This document shows positions 1 to 9,344 of a DNA stretch of 64,000 nt, piece by piece (the stretch's first letter is position 1; every line of letters begins with the position of its first letter). Origin of the DNA: Pseudomonas sp. Bc-h (lineage in GTDB: Bacteria; Pseudomonadota; Gammaproteobacteria; Pseudomonadales; Pseudomonadaceae); assembly GCF_002080045.1 (NCBI RefSeq), contig NZ_MUIN01000017.1, positions 62,001-126,000 of the forward strand, written 5' to 3'. The position numbers were made by a program, and so were the translations under genes. The notes below the pieces were generated by a model that worked only from the letters and a program-made list of their open reading frames with translations, ran no database searches and was not told where the DNA came from.

Positions 1-148
1 AGGCGATGCTGCGGGCAAGGCCGGGGCCAGACAATGATCAAACTTCCTGATCTGAATGGCCGACAATTCAGCCTAAGCGCCTGCGGGTACCTGCTGTTAC
101 AATGCCGCCTTGCTAATTTCCAGTCCTCATACTGATCAGGAGCACACG

Positions 149-766
149 GTGCCCGTCGTATTTGTCGCGGCTTCCAAGCTGCCTACCCCTTTTGCCACTT
201 TCAAAATGAACGGCTTCCTCGAGCAGGAAACCGGTCGCGAGCACGTAGTACTTAGCCTCGGCGATGTGTCGGATGGCGCCCCCGTTCTCGGTCGCGTGCA
301 TTCCGAGTGTCTGACAGGCGATGCCTTGTTCAGCCAGCGCTGCGATTGCGGTTCCCAACTCGAGGCTGCTTTGCGCGCCATTGCGGCTGAAGGTCGGGGT
401 GTTCTGTTGTACCTGCGTCAGGAAGGACGCGGCATTGGCTTGATGAACAAGATCCGTGCTTATGAACTGCAGGACGGCGGTGCTGATACTGTCGAAGCGA
501 ACGAACGCCTGGGCTTTGCGGCCGACCAACGTGATTACGCGATCTGCTTGCCGATGCTGGAGCATCTGGGCGTGAAGTCGCTGCGTCTGATGACCAACAA
601 CCCGCGTAAGGTCAAAGCACTGACCGACATGGGCATCACTGTCGCCGAGCGCGTGCCGCTGCACACTGGCCACAACCCGCACAACAAGCTGTATCTGGCG
701 ACCAAGGCGGGGAAACTCGGTCACATGATGGGTAATGAACATCAGAGCGAGGTCGATCCGGCGTGA
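149..766 (+). CDS. ribA: GTP cyclohydrolase II
   Basis: Converts GTP to 2,5-diamino-6-ribosylamino-4-pyrimidinone phosphate, formate and pyrophosphate, the first step of riboflavin synthesis in the cytosol. The zinc-binding segment HSECLTGDALFSQRCDCGSQ and the catalytic stretch YLRQEGRGIGL are intact, and 205 residues is normal for stand-alone RibA. An in-frame ATG exists at 110, but I chose the GTG at 149 because AGGAG (138-142) lies six bases upstream and the product then begins VPVVFVAASKLPTPF, as in other pseudomonads. The stop overlaps the next start (GTGA), so the downstream gene is probably co-transcribed. Confidence 0.95.
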   Translation: MPVVFVAASKLPTPFATFKMNGFLEQETGREHVVLSLGDVSDGAPVLGRVHSECLTGDALFSQRCDCGSQLEAALRAIAAEGRGVLLYLRQEGRGIGLMNKIRAYELQDGGADTVEANERLGFAADQRDYAICLPMLEHLGVKSLRLMTNNPRKVKALTDMGITVAERVPLHTGHNPHNKLYLATKAGKLGHMMGNEHQSEVDPA

Positions 767-1188
767 CACGCGGCAACGTGCGCCGTCGTCTGGCGCTGGC
801 GTGGTGGCGGCAACTGGCATTGACGCTGGGGCCGCTGCTGGTTGTCTGCGTGTTTTTCGGCGGCGACGAAGCGACCACCACCCCGTCGGTGTTCGCCATG
901 CCACTGTTCATCGCAGGCATCGCCTCGATGTTTCTGAGTCTCAAGCCATTCGGCGTCTATAAGCGGTCGTTGATCGCAACGCAAAAAGCACTCGACACCC
1001 CTGAAGAGCCCGCCGCCTGGTTGCGCCTCGCGGCAGATCGGCGCACGGCGTTTCTGTTCGCCGGTATTCCCGCCTGGATCGCTGCGCTGGCGGTGTTCGC
1101 CGATCTGGAAGCCGTGCCGCTCGCCCTGTTGGCGTTGTCCAGTGTCGTGCTGTTGTACCTCTATCGCATCCCTCGCCAGTTGGCATGA
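763..1188 (+). CDS. Small multispan inner-membrane protein, unknown function
   Basis: This 141-residue protein has about four hydrophobic segments: residues 10-30, 44-62, 88-108 and 113-135. The N-terminus is basic and the C-terminus short. I recognise no catalytic motif. It starts with a GTG inside the ribA stop (GTGA), and its own stop overlaps the ATGATG start of the periplasmic binding protein gene. It therefore sits in a ribA-orf-btuF-like operon by translational coupling. A role near riboflavin or cobalamin metabolism rests on context only. Confidence 0.75.
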   Translation: MTRGNVRRRLALAWWRQLALTLGPLLVVCVFFGGDEATTTPSVFAMPLFIAGIASMFLSLKPFGVYKRSLIATQKALDTPEEPAAWLRLAADRRTAFLFAGIPAWIAALAVFADLEAVPLALLALSSVVLLYLYRIPRQLA

Positions 1189-1979
1189 TGCGCCGGCTGA
1201 TCGCCTGTTTGCTGGTGCTGATGGCGGGGCAGTGTATCGCTGCTGAACGTGTTGTCAGCCTCGCGCCTTCGCTCACTGAAATCGTCGTTGAACTGGGTGC
1301 CGAAGATTTGCTGGTCGGTGTGCTCGATGGTGGCGAGCGTCCCGCTCAACTCGCAGCCGTGCCGTCGGTTGGGCATTACGGGCAGTTGGAGATGGAAAGG
1401 TTGCTGAGTTTGCAGCCCAGCCTTTTGCTGCTCTGGCCCGGCAGCGTCAGCGCTGCTCAACGCGATCAGCTGCAGCGTTTGCATATCCCGACCTTCACTG
1501 CCGAGCCGCATTCGCTGGATGAGCTGGCGGACCAGATCGAGCAGATCGGCGCGCGTCTAGGGCGCGGCGAGCGTGGGCGTCAGGTGGCAGGGGAGTTTCG
1601 TCAGCGGCTGGTTGAGCTGCGTCAGCGCTATCACCGCGATGCACCCATCAGCGTGTTTTATCAGGTGTGGAATCAGCCGCTGTACACGGTGGGTGGTGGT
1701 CAGATCATCAGTGATGCGTTGAGCGTGTGCGGCGCGCGGAATGTGTTTGATGACCTGAGTCAGCCAGCGCCGCAGGTGAGTCTGGAAGCTGTATTGCAGC
1801 GAAACCCCGAAATCGTTGTCGCAGGCTCGGTTTCCCAGCTGAGCATGTGGAAAGCCTGGCCCTCGTTGAAAGCACGCTTTGTGGTGGTGCCGGACACAGG
1901 CGTCGAGCGGCCGAGTGGGCAGATGGTGGGGGCGGTGCAAAAGTTATGTGAAAGTCTTTTTCCCGGGCCAACTCAATAA
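1185..1979 (+). CDS. Periplasmic cobalamin-binding protein of an ABC importer (BtuF-like)
   Basis: It has a cleavable signal peptide (MRRLIACLLVLMAGQCIAA) followed by a class III periplasmic binding fold. The start RVVSLAPSLTEIVVELGAED is typical of BtuF and haemin or cobalamin binding proteins. At 264 residues it is a full-length BtuF. It would deliver vitamin B12 to a BtuCD permease, but no permease or ATPase gene is in the window. The convergent neighbour is btuB, which fits a B12 role. It overlaps the upstream membrane gene by four bases. Two adjacent ATGs (1185 and 1188) are equally plausible starts. Confidence 0.82.
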   Translation: MMRRLIACLLVLMAGQCIAAERVVSLAPSLTEIVVELGAEDLLVGVLDGGERPAQLAAVPSVGHYGQLEMERLLSLQPSLLLLWPGSVSAAQRDQLQRLHIPTFTAEPHSLDELADQIEQIGARLGRGERGRQVAGEFRQRLVELRQRYHRDAPISVFYQVWNQPLYTVGGGQIISDALSVCGARNVFDDLSQPAPQVSLEAVLQRNPEIVVAGSVSQLSMWKAWPSLKARFVVVPDTGVERPSGQMVGAVQKLCESLFPGPTQ

Positions 1980-2060
1980 TCTGCAGCACCGCTCGCGGGC
2001 GGTAACGTCCGTGAGATCGCTACCGCTGGCAAGCTGCTACCACAGGTGGTTTGTCCGCGA

Positions 2061-3944
2061 TTAAAGGCCAGGCGTCCAGGTCACGCCAAACATCCAGGTC
2101 CGCCCTTCTTCCCGGTAGCCGTAGTAGCTGCCATCGAAGCTGTACAAGGTGCGGCTGTAACGTTTGTCCAGCGCGTTATCCAGCTTGAACTCCAGCTTCA
2201 CCTCGTCACTCGCCTTCCAGCTGCTGCGCAGACCGAACAACGCATAACCACCGATGTGCTGGGTATTGGCTTCGTCGTTGTAGCTGTCGCTGACCGCTTG
2301 CCAGCTGGCGCCGATGCCAAGCCGATCAAACTGACGATCCAGGTCCAGATTCACGGTGCGTCTGGCGCGGCGGTTGAGCGTGTGCCCGGTGTCGCGATCA
2401 CGGGGGTCGATGATCGACGCGCCGAGCTTGCCGGTCCAGCCGAACAGTTGCTGTTCAAGTGATGCCTCAAAACCGTTGATTCGCGCCGATCCAATGTTCT
2501 GCGGGGCGAAATCAGCGTCCAGCGCAATCGCGTCTTTTAGGTCCGTGCGATACAGCGAGGCTTCGAGCTTGCTGGTGTCGCTCAGGCGGCTGCGCCATTG
2601 CAGTTCGTAGCTCTTTGAGTGCTCGGGCTTGAGATTGGGGTTGCTGAACCCTGGGTAATACAGATCGTTGAACGTCGGTGCGCGGAAGCCTTCGCTGTAG
2701 GACAGCAGCACGTCATTGGCATCGTTGAGAGGCACCGTCAGCGTGCCGCTCCAGGTGTTCTCGCTGCCGAACTGCTGATTATCGTCGTGCCGCAGGCCAA
2801 TTTCGGTAGAAAACCCGTCGCCCTTGTAGCGGTGCTGAATGAACGCAGCGCGGTTCCAGCGGCTTTCTTCATCGAACGGTGTGCTGCTGTTGACCCGATC
2901 TTCGTACCAATCGCCGCCGAGCATCAGGCTGTTGCGCTCATCCAGCGTCAGGTCGTTCTGCCAGTTCACCGAGTCGCGATACGTGTTGAACACGTAACGG
3001 TCGTCGCTAAGTTTGTCGAAGGTCTTCTCGCGGTTTTCGCTGTGGCCAAGTTCAAGACGTGTTTTCCAGCCTTCGTTGACTCGTGCATCCAGGTAAGTGC
3101 CCAGAGTGCTCAGCTCGAAATCGCTGTACTGCTGCTGGCCGACGCTATTGAAGGTGACCGGGTCGAACAGGCCGAACGGGTTGTCGAACTCAGTCTTGCC
3201 CTTGTTATCCAGCGCGTTGAAGCCGATTTCCACATCATCGGTCAGCCAGTGGCTCAGGTTCAGGCTGTAGGCCTTGTTACGATAGGCATCGTGGTCGGCA
3301 TCACTGGCGAAGGAAGGGCCGGTGCGGTCGATGCCGGCGGTTTCATCGAGGCTGGTGCTGAGATTGAAGTGGGTTTGCTCGTCGCCGCCAGATAATCCCA
3401 GGCTCTGCTGCCAGGTATCACGATTGCCGAACCCGCTGTGCAGCCGCGCCTGCAGGCCTTGCTCCGCGCCACGTCGAGTGAAGATCTGGATCACACCGCC
3501 AATCGCATCAGCCCCGTAAATGACCGAACGCGAACCGCGCAGGACTTCCACTCGTTCGATTTGTTCGATGTTGAGGTACTGCAAGGCGCTGTCGGCGGAG
3601 GTGGCGTTGGCGATGCGTTGGCCGTCGACCAGCACCAGACTTTGCGCGGCCTTGGTCCCGCGAATATAGATCCCCGGCAAGCTGCCGCGCCCGCCGCTTG
3701 GCGCAACCTGAACGCCAGGGACGCGATTGAGCAGATCGGTCACGCTGGTCGGCTGCAGGCGCTCTATGTCATCGCGGGTAAAAACGGTATTGGCCGCCGT
3801 GCTGGCGTCGCGCTGCTCGACCTGGCGGTTGGCGCTGATGACAACGTCTGACAGTTTCAGGGCTTGCTCACGATCAGGCAGATCGGCGAAGGCTTGAGTG
3901 ATGGGAAGCAGCGATAGGGTAAAGGCGAGGCGGTGCAGGTTCAT
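2061..3944 (-). CDS. btuB: TonB-dependent vitamin B12 outer-membrane receptor
   Basis: A 627-residue TonB-dependent receptor. Signal peptide at residues 1-20, a TonB box-like stretch (SDVVISANRQ), a plug domain (DIERLQPTSVTDLLNRVPGV; VEVLRGSRSVIYGADAIGGV), then a 22-strand barrel ending TWMFGVTWTPGL. The sequence is BtuB-like throughout and the length is right. It converges on the btuF-like gene, with 81 bases between the two stops. The 130 bases upstream are occupied by an inverted repeat element, and I found no recognisable cobalamin riboswitch there, although such control is common for btuB. It may be read through from dxs. Confidence 0.88.
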   Translation of the reverse strand: MNLHRLAFTLSLLPITQAFADLPDREQALKLSDVVISANRQVEQRDASTAANTVFTRDDIERLQPTSVTDLLNRVPGVQVAPSGGRGSLPGIYIRGTKAAQSLVLVDGQRIANATSADSALQYLNIEQIERVEVLRGSRSVIYGADAIGGVIQIFTRRGAEQGLQARLHSGFGNRDTWQQSLGLSGGDEQTHFNLSTSLDETAGIDRTGPSFASDADHDAYRNKAYSLNLSHWLTDDVEIGFNALDNKGKTEFDNPFGLFDPVTFNSVGQQQYSDFELSTLGTYLDARVNEGWKTRLELGHSENREKTFDKLSDDRYVFNTYRDSVNWQNDLTLDERNSLMLGGDWYEDRVNSSTPFDEESRWNRAAFIQHRYKGDGFSTEIGLRHDDNQQFGSENTWSGTLTVPLNDANDVLLSYSEGFRAPTFNDLYYPGFSNPNLKPEHSKSYELQWRSRLSDTSKLEASLYRTDLKDAIALDADFAPQNIGSARINGFEASLEQQLFGWTGKLGASIIDPRDRDTGHTLNRRARRTVNLDLDRQFDRLGIGASWQAVSDSYNDEANTQHIGGYALFGLRSSWKASDEVKLEFKLDNALDKRYSRTLYSFDGSYYGYREEGRTWMFGVTWTPGL

Positions 3945-3959
3945 GTTCGTTCGTTTCAG

Positions 3960-4070
3960 TGATCGTTCCCACGCTCCGCGTGGTAACGCTGCCCCGGGCG
4001 CTCTGCGTCCAGCGCAGAATGAAGCGGAGCGTCAGGAGATGCATTCCCACGCAGAGCGTGGGAACGATCA
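3960..4070. repeat. 111-bp palindromic repeat with 17-bp perfect terminal inverted repeats
   Basis: The ends TGATCGTTCCCACGCTC (3960-3976) and its exact reverse complement (4054-4070) enclose a core with smaller GC-rich hairpins. This is a known style of dispersed Pseudomonas intergenic repeat. It fills nearly all the space between dxs and btuB, both minus strand, and could end or attenuate dxs transcripts before btuB. The terminator role is inference. Confidence 0.8.
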
Positions 4071-4074
4071 GGGG

Positions 4075-5967
4075 TTAGATCTTCTGCAAACGCTCGGTGA
4101 TCGAAGCTTCGATCCCGTCCGCATCCAGCCCGCATTCGGACAACATTTGCGCCGGCTTTGCGTGTTCGACGTAGACATCCGGCAAGCCCAGGTGCAGCAC
4201 TGACTTGAGAATGTTCTCCCGCGCCAGAAACTCGCTGACTGCGGCACCGGCACCGCCCATGATGGCGTTTTCTTCGATGGTCGCCAGCAGGTCGTGGCTG
4301 GCGGCCATTTCGCGTACCAACGCCTCGTCCAGTGGTTTGACGAAGCGCATGTCGACTACGGTCGCATCGAGTTTTTCAGCGACTTTAAGCGCGTCGGCCA
4401 ATTGCACGCCAAACACCAGCATCGCCACTTTGCTGCCCTGACGACGGACGATGCCCTTGCCGATTTCCAGCGGCTCCAGGCTGCTGTCGATCACGGCGTT
4501 CGGGCCGGTGCCACGCGGATAACGCACGGCGGCCGGGCCGTTGAACAGATGGCCGGTGCTGAGCATCTTGCGCAGCTCGTTCTCGTCGCTCGGTGTCATC
4601 ACCAGCATGCCGGGGATGCAGCGCAGATAGGACAAATCGAAGCTGCCAGCGTGGGTCGGGCCGTCTTCGCCTACAAGCCCTGCGCGGTCGATTGCGAACA
4701 GCACGTCGAGGTTCTGCACCGCGACGTCGTGGATCAGTTGATCGTAACCGCGCTGAAGGAAGGTCGAATAAATCGCCACCACAGGCTTGGCGCCTTCACA
4801 GGCCATACCCGCCGCCAACGTTACGGCGTGTTGCTCGGCAATGGCCACGTCGAAATAACGGTCCGGATAGCGTTCGCTGAACGCCACCAGATCAGAGCCT
4901 TCCTTCATGGCCGGGGTAATACCCACCAGACGCTCGTCGGCGTCGGCCATATCGCACAGCCACTGACCGAACACACCGGAGTACTTCGGACCACTGGCCT
5001 TTTTCGGCGCGGCGGCGGGAGCATTCAGCGGGTCGAGCTTGGTGATCGCGTGGTAGCCGATCGGGTCGACCTCGGCAGGTGCGAAGCCTTTGCCCTTTTT
5101 GGTGACCACATGCAGGAACTGCGGACCTTTGAGGTCGCGCATGTTGCGCAGGGTAGCGATCAGGGTCGGCAGGTCGTGGCCGTCGATAGGACCGATGTAG
5201 TTCCAGCCCAGTTCTTCGAACAGGGTGCCGGGGACCAGCATGCCTTTGGCGTATTCCTCGGTGCGACGGGCGATTTCCCACGCACCCGGCAGACGCGACA
5301 GCACTTTCTTGCTGCCTTCGCGCATGCTCGCGTAGGTGCGGCTGGAAAGAATCTTCGCCAGATAGTTCGACAGCCCGCCGACGTTGCGCGAGATCGACAT
5401 GTCGTTGTCGTTGAGGATCACCAGCATGTCGGCGTTGACTTCGGGGGCGTGGTTCAACGCCTCGAAGGCCATGCCGGCCGTCAGCGCGCCGTCACCGATA
5501 ACGGCAATGGACTTGCGCTCGCTGCCTTGCAGGCGCGCGGCAATGGCCATGCCCAGGGCGGCACTGATGGACGTGCTGGAGTGGCCGACGCCAAAGGTGT
5601 CGTACTCGCTCTCGCTGCGACGCGGGAACGCCGCCACGCCGCCTTTCTGGCGCAGGGTCGACATCTTTTCGCGGCGACCGGTGAGGATCTTGTGCGGATA
5701 CGCCTGATGGCCGACGTCCCAGACCAGCCGGTCGTCGGGGGTATCGAAGACGTAATGCAGGGCAACGGTCAGCTCAATGACGCCAAGACCGGCACCGAAG
5801 TGTCCTCCGGTCTGGCCAACGGTATAGAGCAGCTCCAGGCGCAGTTCATCAGCCAGGGCTTCGAGCTCTGCTTCACCTAACCGGCGCAGGCCATCCGGCG
5901 TCGCTGCCTTGTCGAGCAGGGGCGTGGACGGGCGCTCGCGGGGAATCTCTTTGAACGTCGTGGGCAT
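4075..5967 (-). CDS. dxs: 1-deoxy-D-xylulose-5-phosphate synthase
   Basis: Condenses pyruvate and glyceraldehyde-3-phosphate using thiamine diphosphate, the first step of the MEP isoprenoid pathway. Its product also feeds thiamine and pyridoxal synthesis. The 630 residues hold the ThDP motif GDGALTAGMAFEALNH with the later NDND, the substrate region YDQLIHDVAVQ, and the transketolase Pyr and C-terminal domains. The order xseB-ispA-dxs on the minus strand matches Pseudomonas genomes. There are 158 bases between ispA and dxs. Confidence 0.97.
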   Translation of the reverse strand: MPTTFKEIPRERPSTPLLDKAATPDGLRRLGEAELEALADELRLELLYTVGQTGGHFGAGLGVIELTVALHYVFDTPDDRLVWDVGHQAYPHKILTGRREKMSTLRQKGGVAAFPRRSESEYDTFGVGHSSTSISAALGMAIAARLQGSERKSIAVIGDGALTAGMAFEALNHAPEVNADMLVILNDNDMSISRNVGGLSNYLAKILSSRTYASMREGSKKVLSRLPGAWEIARRTEEYAKGMLVPGTLFEELGWNYIGPIDGHDLPTLIATLRNMRDLKGPQFLHVVTKKGKGFAPAEVDPIGYHAITKLDPLNAPAAAPKKASGPKYSGVFGQWLCDMADADERLVGITPAMKEGSDLVAFSERYPDRYFDVAIAEQHAVTLAAGMACEGAKPVVAIYSTFLQRGYDQLIHDVAVQNLDVLFAIDRAGLVGEDGPTHAGSFDLSYLRCIPGMLVMTPSDENELRKMLSTGHLFNGPAAVRYPRGTGPNAVIDSSLEPLEIGKGIVRRQGSKVAMLVFGVQLADALKVAEKLDATVVDMRFVKPLDEALVREMAASHDLLATIEENAIMGGAGAAVSEFLARENILKSVLHLGLPDVYVEHAKPAQMLSECGLDADGIEASITERLQKI

Positions 5968-6125
5968 CAGGCGAATCGTTATAAGTAAAAGAGGCGGCAG
6001 TTTACCTGATGCATCGCAAGCTGCACACGAAGGGCTGCAAACCGATGTTCAGATGATGACGTTGGTGTTGATAACCGGGGCGGACCGCTGGGGCGCCGCA
6101 CCTGATCAAGGTCTATGACCTGCGC

Positions 6126-7013
6126 TTAGTTGCGGCGTTCGACGATATAACGCGCCAAAGCGCGAAGCGGCTCCGCTGCAGCGTCAAAAGGTCGCAGAGC
6201 CACCAGCGCCTGATCACGCAGTTCCAGCGCGTAATGCTTGGCCTCTTCCAGGCCCAGCAGCGCAGGGTAGGTCGGCTTGTCGCGGGCGATGTCGGCGCCC
6301 TGGCGTTTGCCGAGGGTGGCGGTATCGCTTTCGACGTCGAGGATGTCGTCCTGCACCTGAAACGCCAGGCCGACGGCGCGGGCGTAGATCTGCAGGGCGT
6401 TCAGCTGATCCTGAGAGGCATGTTCGCTGGCGAGGGCTCCCAGCTTGACGCTGGCCTCGATCAGCGCGCCGGTCTTGTGCCGGTGCATGAATTCCAGCGC
6501 CTTCTGATCAAGCTTCAGACCCACCGAGCCCAGATCGATGGCTTGCCCGCCGACCATGCCCGCAGGCCCTGCGGCGTGGGCGAGGGTGGCGACCATCTTC
6601 AGGCGGGTGTCGGCGTCCTGCGGGGTCAGCTTGCTGTCGGTCAGTACGCTGAACGCCAGACTTTGCAGGCCGTCACCGGCGAGAATCGCGCAGGCTTCAT
6701 CGAAGGCTTTGTGAGTGGTAGGCAGGCCGCGACGCAGATCGTCGTCATCCATGGCGGGCAGATCGTCGTGCACCAGCGAATAGGCGTGGATCAGCTCGAC
6801 GGCGCAGGCTGCGCCATTGGCCTTTTCGGCGTTACCGCCCAAGGCCTCGCACGCGGCGTAGACCAACAACGGGCGCACGCGCTTGCCGCCATTGGTGACG
6901 CTGTAGCGCATGGCGGCGTAAAGGCGGGTGAGTTCGGGGGCGGGGGCGTCGAACAGGCTGTCCAGCGCCGCATTGACGCGAGCCTGACTAAGGGCCTGAT
7001 ACTCGGCGATCAT
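6126..7013 (-). CDS. ispA: (2E,6E)-Farnesyl diphosphate synthase
   Basis: A trans-isoprenyl diphosphate synthase that makes C15 farnesyl diphosphate for quinones and undecaprenol. The first aspartate-rich motif is DDLPAMDDDDLRRG and the second is QVQDDILDVESD, which fits a farnesyl or geranyl synthase. The start is the ATG at 7013 (MIAEYQALSQARV), which overlaps the xseB stop as ATGA. Longer upstream reading in this frame lies inside xseB and is not real. The product is 295 residues. Confidence 0.95.
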   Translation of the reverse strand: MIAEYQALSQARVNAALDSLFDAPAPELTRLYAAMRYSVTNGGKRVRPLLVYAACEALGGNAEKANGAACAVELIHAYSLVHDDLPAMDDDDLRRGLPTTHKAFDEACAILAGDGLQSLAFSVLTDSKLTPQDADTRLKMVATLAHAAGPAGMVGGQAIDLGSVGLKLDQKALEFMHRHKTGALIEASVKLGALASEHASQDQLNALQIYARAVGLAFQVQDDILDVESDTATLGKRQGADIARDKPTYPALLGLEEAKHYALELRDQALVALRPFDAAAEPLRALARYIVERRN

Positions 7014-7252
7014 TCGGGCTGTTCCGCGTCGAAGGGTTCCTCGGCCAATTCGCCATCGCGCTCCAGCAACACCTGGACCTTCTGCTCGGCCTGCGCCAGT
7101 GCGCTCTGGCACTCGCGGGTCAGGCGAATCCCCTGTTCAAAAGCGGTCAACGAATCTTCCAGCGACAGCTCGCCGTTCTCCAGACGCTCGACCAGCGTTT
7201 GCAAATCCGTGAGGGACTGTTCGAAATCCAGTGCAGCTTTCTTGCGGGCCAT
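7010..7252 (-). CDS. xseB: Exodeoxyribonuclease VII small subunit
   Basis: An 80-residue acidic coiled-coil protein containing FEQSLTDLQTLVERLENGEL and LEDSLTAFEQGIRLTREC, the hallmark of XseB. It assembles with XseA to degrade single-stranded DNA. It is first in the minus-strand xseB-ispA-dxs operon and overlaps ispA by four bases, as in other pseudomonads. Confidence 0.96.
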   Translation of the reverse strand: MARKKAALDFEQSLTDLQTLVERLENGELSLEDSLTAFEQGIRLTRECQSALAQAEQKVQVLLERDGELAEEPFDAEQPE

Positions 7253-7379
7253 GGCGGCTATCCCGGTAGACGTTAAACCGGCGCGACACTAGCAGAGCGA
7301 GGGCATTGGGGCAAATGAGAGGTGCCGGGCGGAATGGGTGGTTAGCGTCAAACAACCGCTCGCCAGCGACTTCACTGCG

Positions 7380-7443
7380 TAGCAGAACGGCTTGCCGGCG
7401 GTGGCGTCCTCAAGAACGATCCCGCCGGCAAGCCGTGCTGCTG
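7380..7443. repeat. REP-like palindrome, GCCGGC family
   Basis: Inverted arms GGCTTGCCGGCGG and CCGCCGGCAAGCC flank a short spacer between xseB and the nitroreductase gene. The same family recurs at 20226, 54587, 59777 and 61978, with a diverged pair at 29143-29240. It is a dispersed Pseudomonas extragenic palindrome. Confidence 0.75.
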
Positions 7444-7456
7444 CGGCATTACAGAT

Positions 7457-8113
7457 TTACAGATAAGTAAACACTGTCTCAGCCGGCAGGCGCGACTTGG
7501 GCAGTTTGGCGTTGAAGTCGGTTTCGCTGCGATAGCCCAGCGCGACGATCACCAGACTGGTGAAACCTTTCTCGCGCAGGCCCAGTTCGCTGTCGAGTTT
7601 CTTGAAGTCGAACCCTTCCATCGGCGTTGCGTCCAGACCCAGCGAAGCGGCGCCCAGCAACAGCGTGCCCAGCGCCAGATAGGTCTGCTTTTCCATCCAG
7701 TGCTGGACGTCTTTCTGGTCATGCTTGTGCAGGTTCACATAGCCGCGACGGCTTTTGTCCTGGCCGGCCATGGCGTCAGCGGCGCCATCGAAACGACCGT
7801 CACGCTCTTCCTGCGCCAGCAACGCTTGCAGGTGTTCTTCAGTCATTTCGGTGCGGGTGCACAAAACGATCGCGTGGGAAGCATTGAGGATCTTGGCTTC
7901 GTTATAGACGAAACCACCTTCAGCGCCTTTCGCCACACGCGCCTTGCCTTGCTCGTCAGAGGCGACGACGAAATGCCACGGCTGCGAGTTCACCGAAGAC
8001 GGGCTGTGGCGCAGCTGGTCGAGCAGAATGTCGATAGTTTCCTGTGGGATCTTGCGGCTGTTGTCGTAGGCCTTGGTGGTGTAGCGGGATTTGGCGAGTG
8101 CGGTGAGTTGCAC
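7457..8113 (-). CDS. Oxygen-insensitive NAD(P)H nitroreductase, NfsB type
   Basis: A 218-residue flavin nitroreductase that resembles E. coli NfsB along its length. It opens MQLTALAKSRYTTKAYD, with FMN-binding SRYTTKAYD, LRHSPSSVNSQPWHF and the C-terminal dimer region. Such enzymes reduce nitroaromatics, quinones or dihydropteridine with two electrons from NAD(P)H. The physiological substrate cannot be told from sequence. The oxidoreductase gene on its right lies 116 bases away on the same strand, so co-transcription is possible. Confidence 0.88.
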   Translation of the reverse strand: MQLTALAKSRYTTKAYDNSRKIPQETIDILLDQLRHSPSSVNSQPWHFVVASDEQGKARVAKGAEGGFVYNEAKILNASHAIVLCTRTEMTEEHLQALLAQEERDGRFDGAADAMAGQDKSRRGYVNLHKHDQKDVQHWMEKQTYLALGTLLLGAASLGLDATPMEGFDFKKLDSELGLREKGFTSLVIVALGYRSETDFNAKLPKSRLPAETVFTYL

Positions 8114-8229
8114 GGTTGATCTCCTGAGTTAAAGCGGCCGAAGCTGAAAACGAAGTGGCAGGCGCAGCCGGAAGCCGGCGCCGAGGGGGCGCCGATCTTC
8201 ACATGCAACAACCTGGATGAACAGTTGGT

Positions 8230-9237
8230 TCAGAAACCTTCCAGCACGATCTTGCCCTTGGCCTTGCCGCTTTCGATCACGGCATGGGCGCGGCGCAGGT
8301 TTTCGGCGTTGATGGTGCCGAAGCGCTCGCCCAGAGTGGTCTTCAGCACGCCTTGGTCGATCAGCAGGGAAACGCGATTGAGCAGTTCGTGCTGGGCGAT
8401 CATGTCCGGGGTCTCGAACAGCGAGCGAGTGAACATCAGCTCCCAGTGCAGCGACAGCGCCTTGCGCTTCATCGGCACCACGTCGAGGGTTTTCGGGTCG
8501 TCGATCAGCGCCAGTTTGCCTTGGGGGCGCAGGGCTTCGATCAACTGCGCAAAGTAGCTGTCGGTGTGAGTCAGGCTCGCGACGTGGCTGACCTGGCCGA
8601 CGCCGATCTTTTGCAGTTGCTCCACCAGCGGCTGACTGTGGTCGATCACATGATGGGCGCCGAGGTCTTTGACCCACTCGCGGGTTTCCGGGCGAGAGGC
8701 AGTGCCGATGACGGTCAATTTGGTCAGTTGGCGTGCCAGTTGAACCAGGATCGATCCCACACCACCGCCAGCGCCGATGATCAACAGGCTGTCGCCTTCG
8801 CCGCCACCTTCTTTTACGCCAAGGCGGTCAAACAACAACTCCCAGGCCGTAATAGAAGTCAGCGGCAGCGCGGCAGCATGAGCGTTGTCGATCGATTTCG
8901 GTTTGCGGCCGACGATGCGCTCGTCCACGAGGTGAAACTCGCTGTAGTTGCCGGGGCGGGCGATGGACCCGGCGTAGAACACCTCGTCACCGGCCTTGAA
9001 CAACGTCACCTCGTTGCCGGCTTCGCGAACGATGCCGACCGCGTCCCAACCCACCACTTTCGGTTCGGTGGCGGCCGAGCCTGCGCGGATCTTGGTGTCC
9101 ACGGGGTTGACCGAAATGGCGCGCACCTCGATCAGCAGATCCCGGGGCCCGGGAGCAGGTTTGGGCAGGTCCATGTCCATCAGCGATTTCGGATCTTCGA
9201 TGGGCAGACCGTGCTGGGTGAAGGCAATGGCTTTCAT
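8230..9237 (-). CDS. MDR-superfamily NAD(P)H:quinone oxidoreductase-like enzyme
   Basis: A 335-residue medium-chain dehydrogenase/reductase, often named zinc-binding alcohol dehydrogenase family protein. The Rossmann motif is IIGAGGGVGSILVQLAR. The usual catalytic zinc cysteine is replaced in AISVNPVDTKIR and I see no structural-zinc cysteine cluster, so it is probably a zinc-free quinone or enone reductase. I set the start at the ATG at 9237 (MKAIAFTQHGLP). A LysR gene is divergent, with about 107 bases between starts, and may control it. Confidence 0.85.
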   Translation of the reverse strand: MKAIAFTQHGLPIEDPKSLMDMDLPKPAPGPRDLLIEVRAISVNPVDTKIRAGSAATEPKVVGWDAVGIVREAGNEVTLFKAGDEVFYAGSIARPGNYSEFHLVDERIVGRKPKSIDNAHAAALPLTSITAWELLFDRLGVKEGGGEGDSLLIIGAGGGVGSILVQLARQLTKLTVIGTASRPETREWVKDLGAHHVIDHSQPLVEQLQKIGVGQVSHVASLTHTDSYFAQLIEALRPQGKLALIDDPKTLDVVPMKRKALSLHWELMFTRSLFETPDMIAQHELLNRVSLLIDQGVLKTTLGERFGTINAENLRRAHAVIESGKAKGKIVLEGF

Positions 9238-9344
9238 GGCGTTCTCTCTTGAAGGCAATGGCTAAAAGTTGGGCCTATCTTGTTCTTCTCTACCGACAAG
9301 AAAAACCCGCACAATGCGTCAACACTTTCACAGCTGGAGTGAAA

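Noticed and set aside
4294..5880. Plus-strand open frame of 528 codons across dxs
   Set aside because: Entirely antisense to dxs, with low-complexity composition and no motif.
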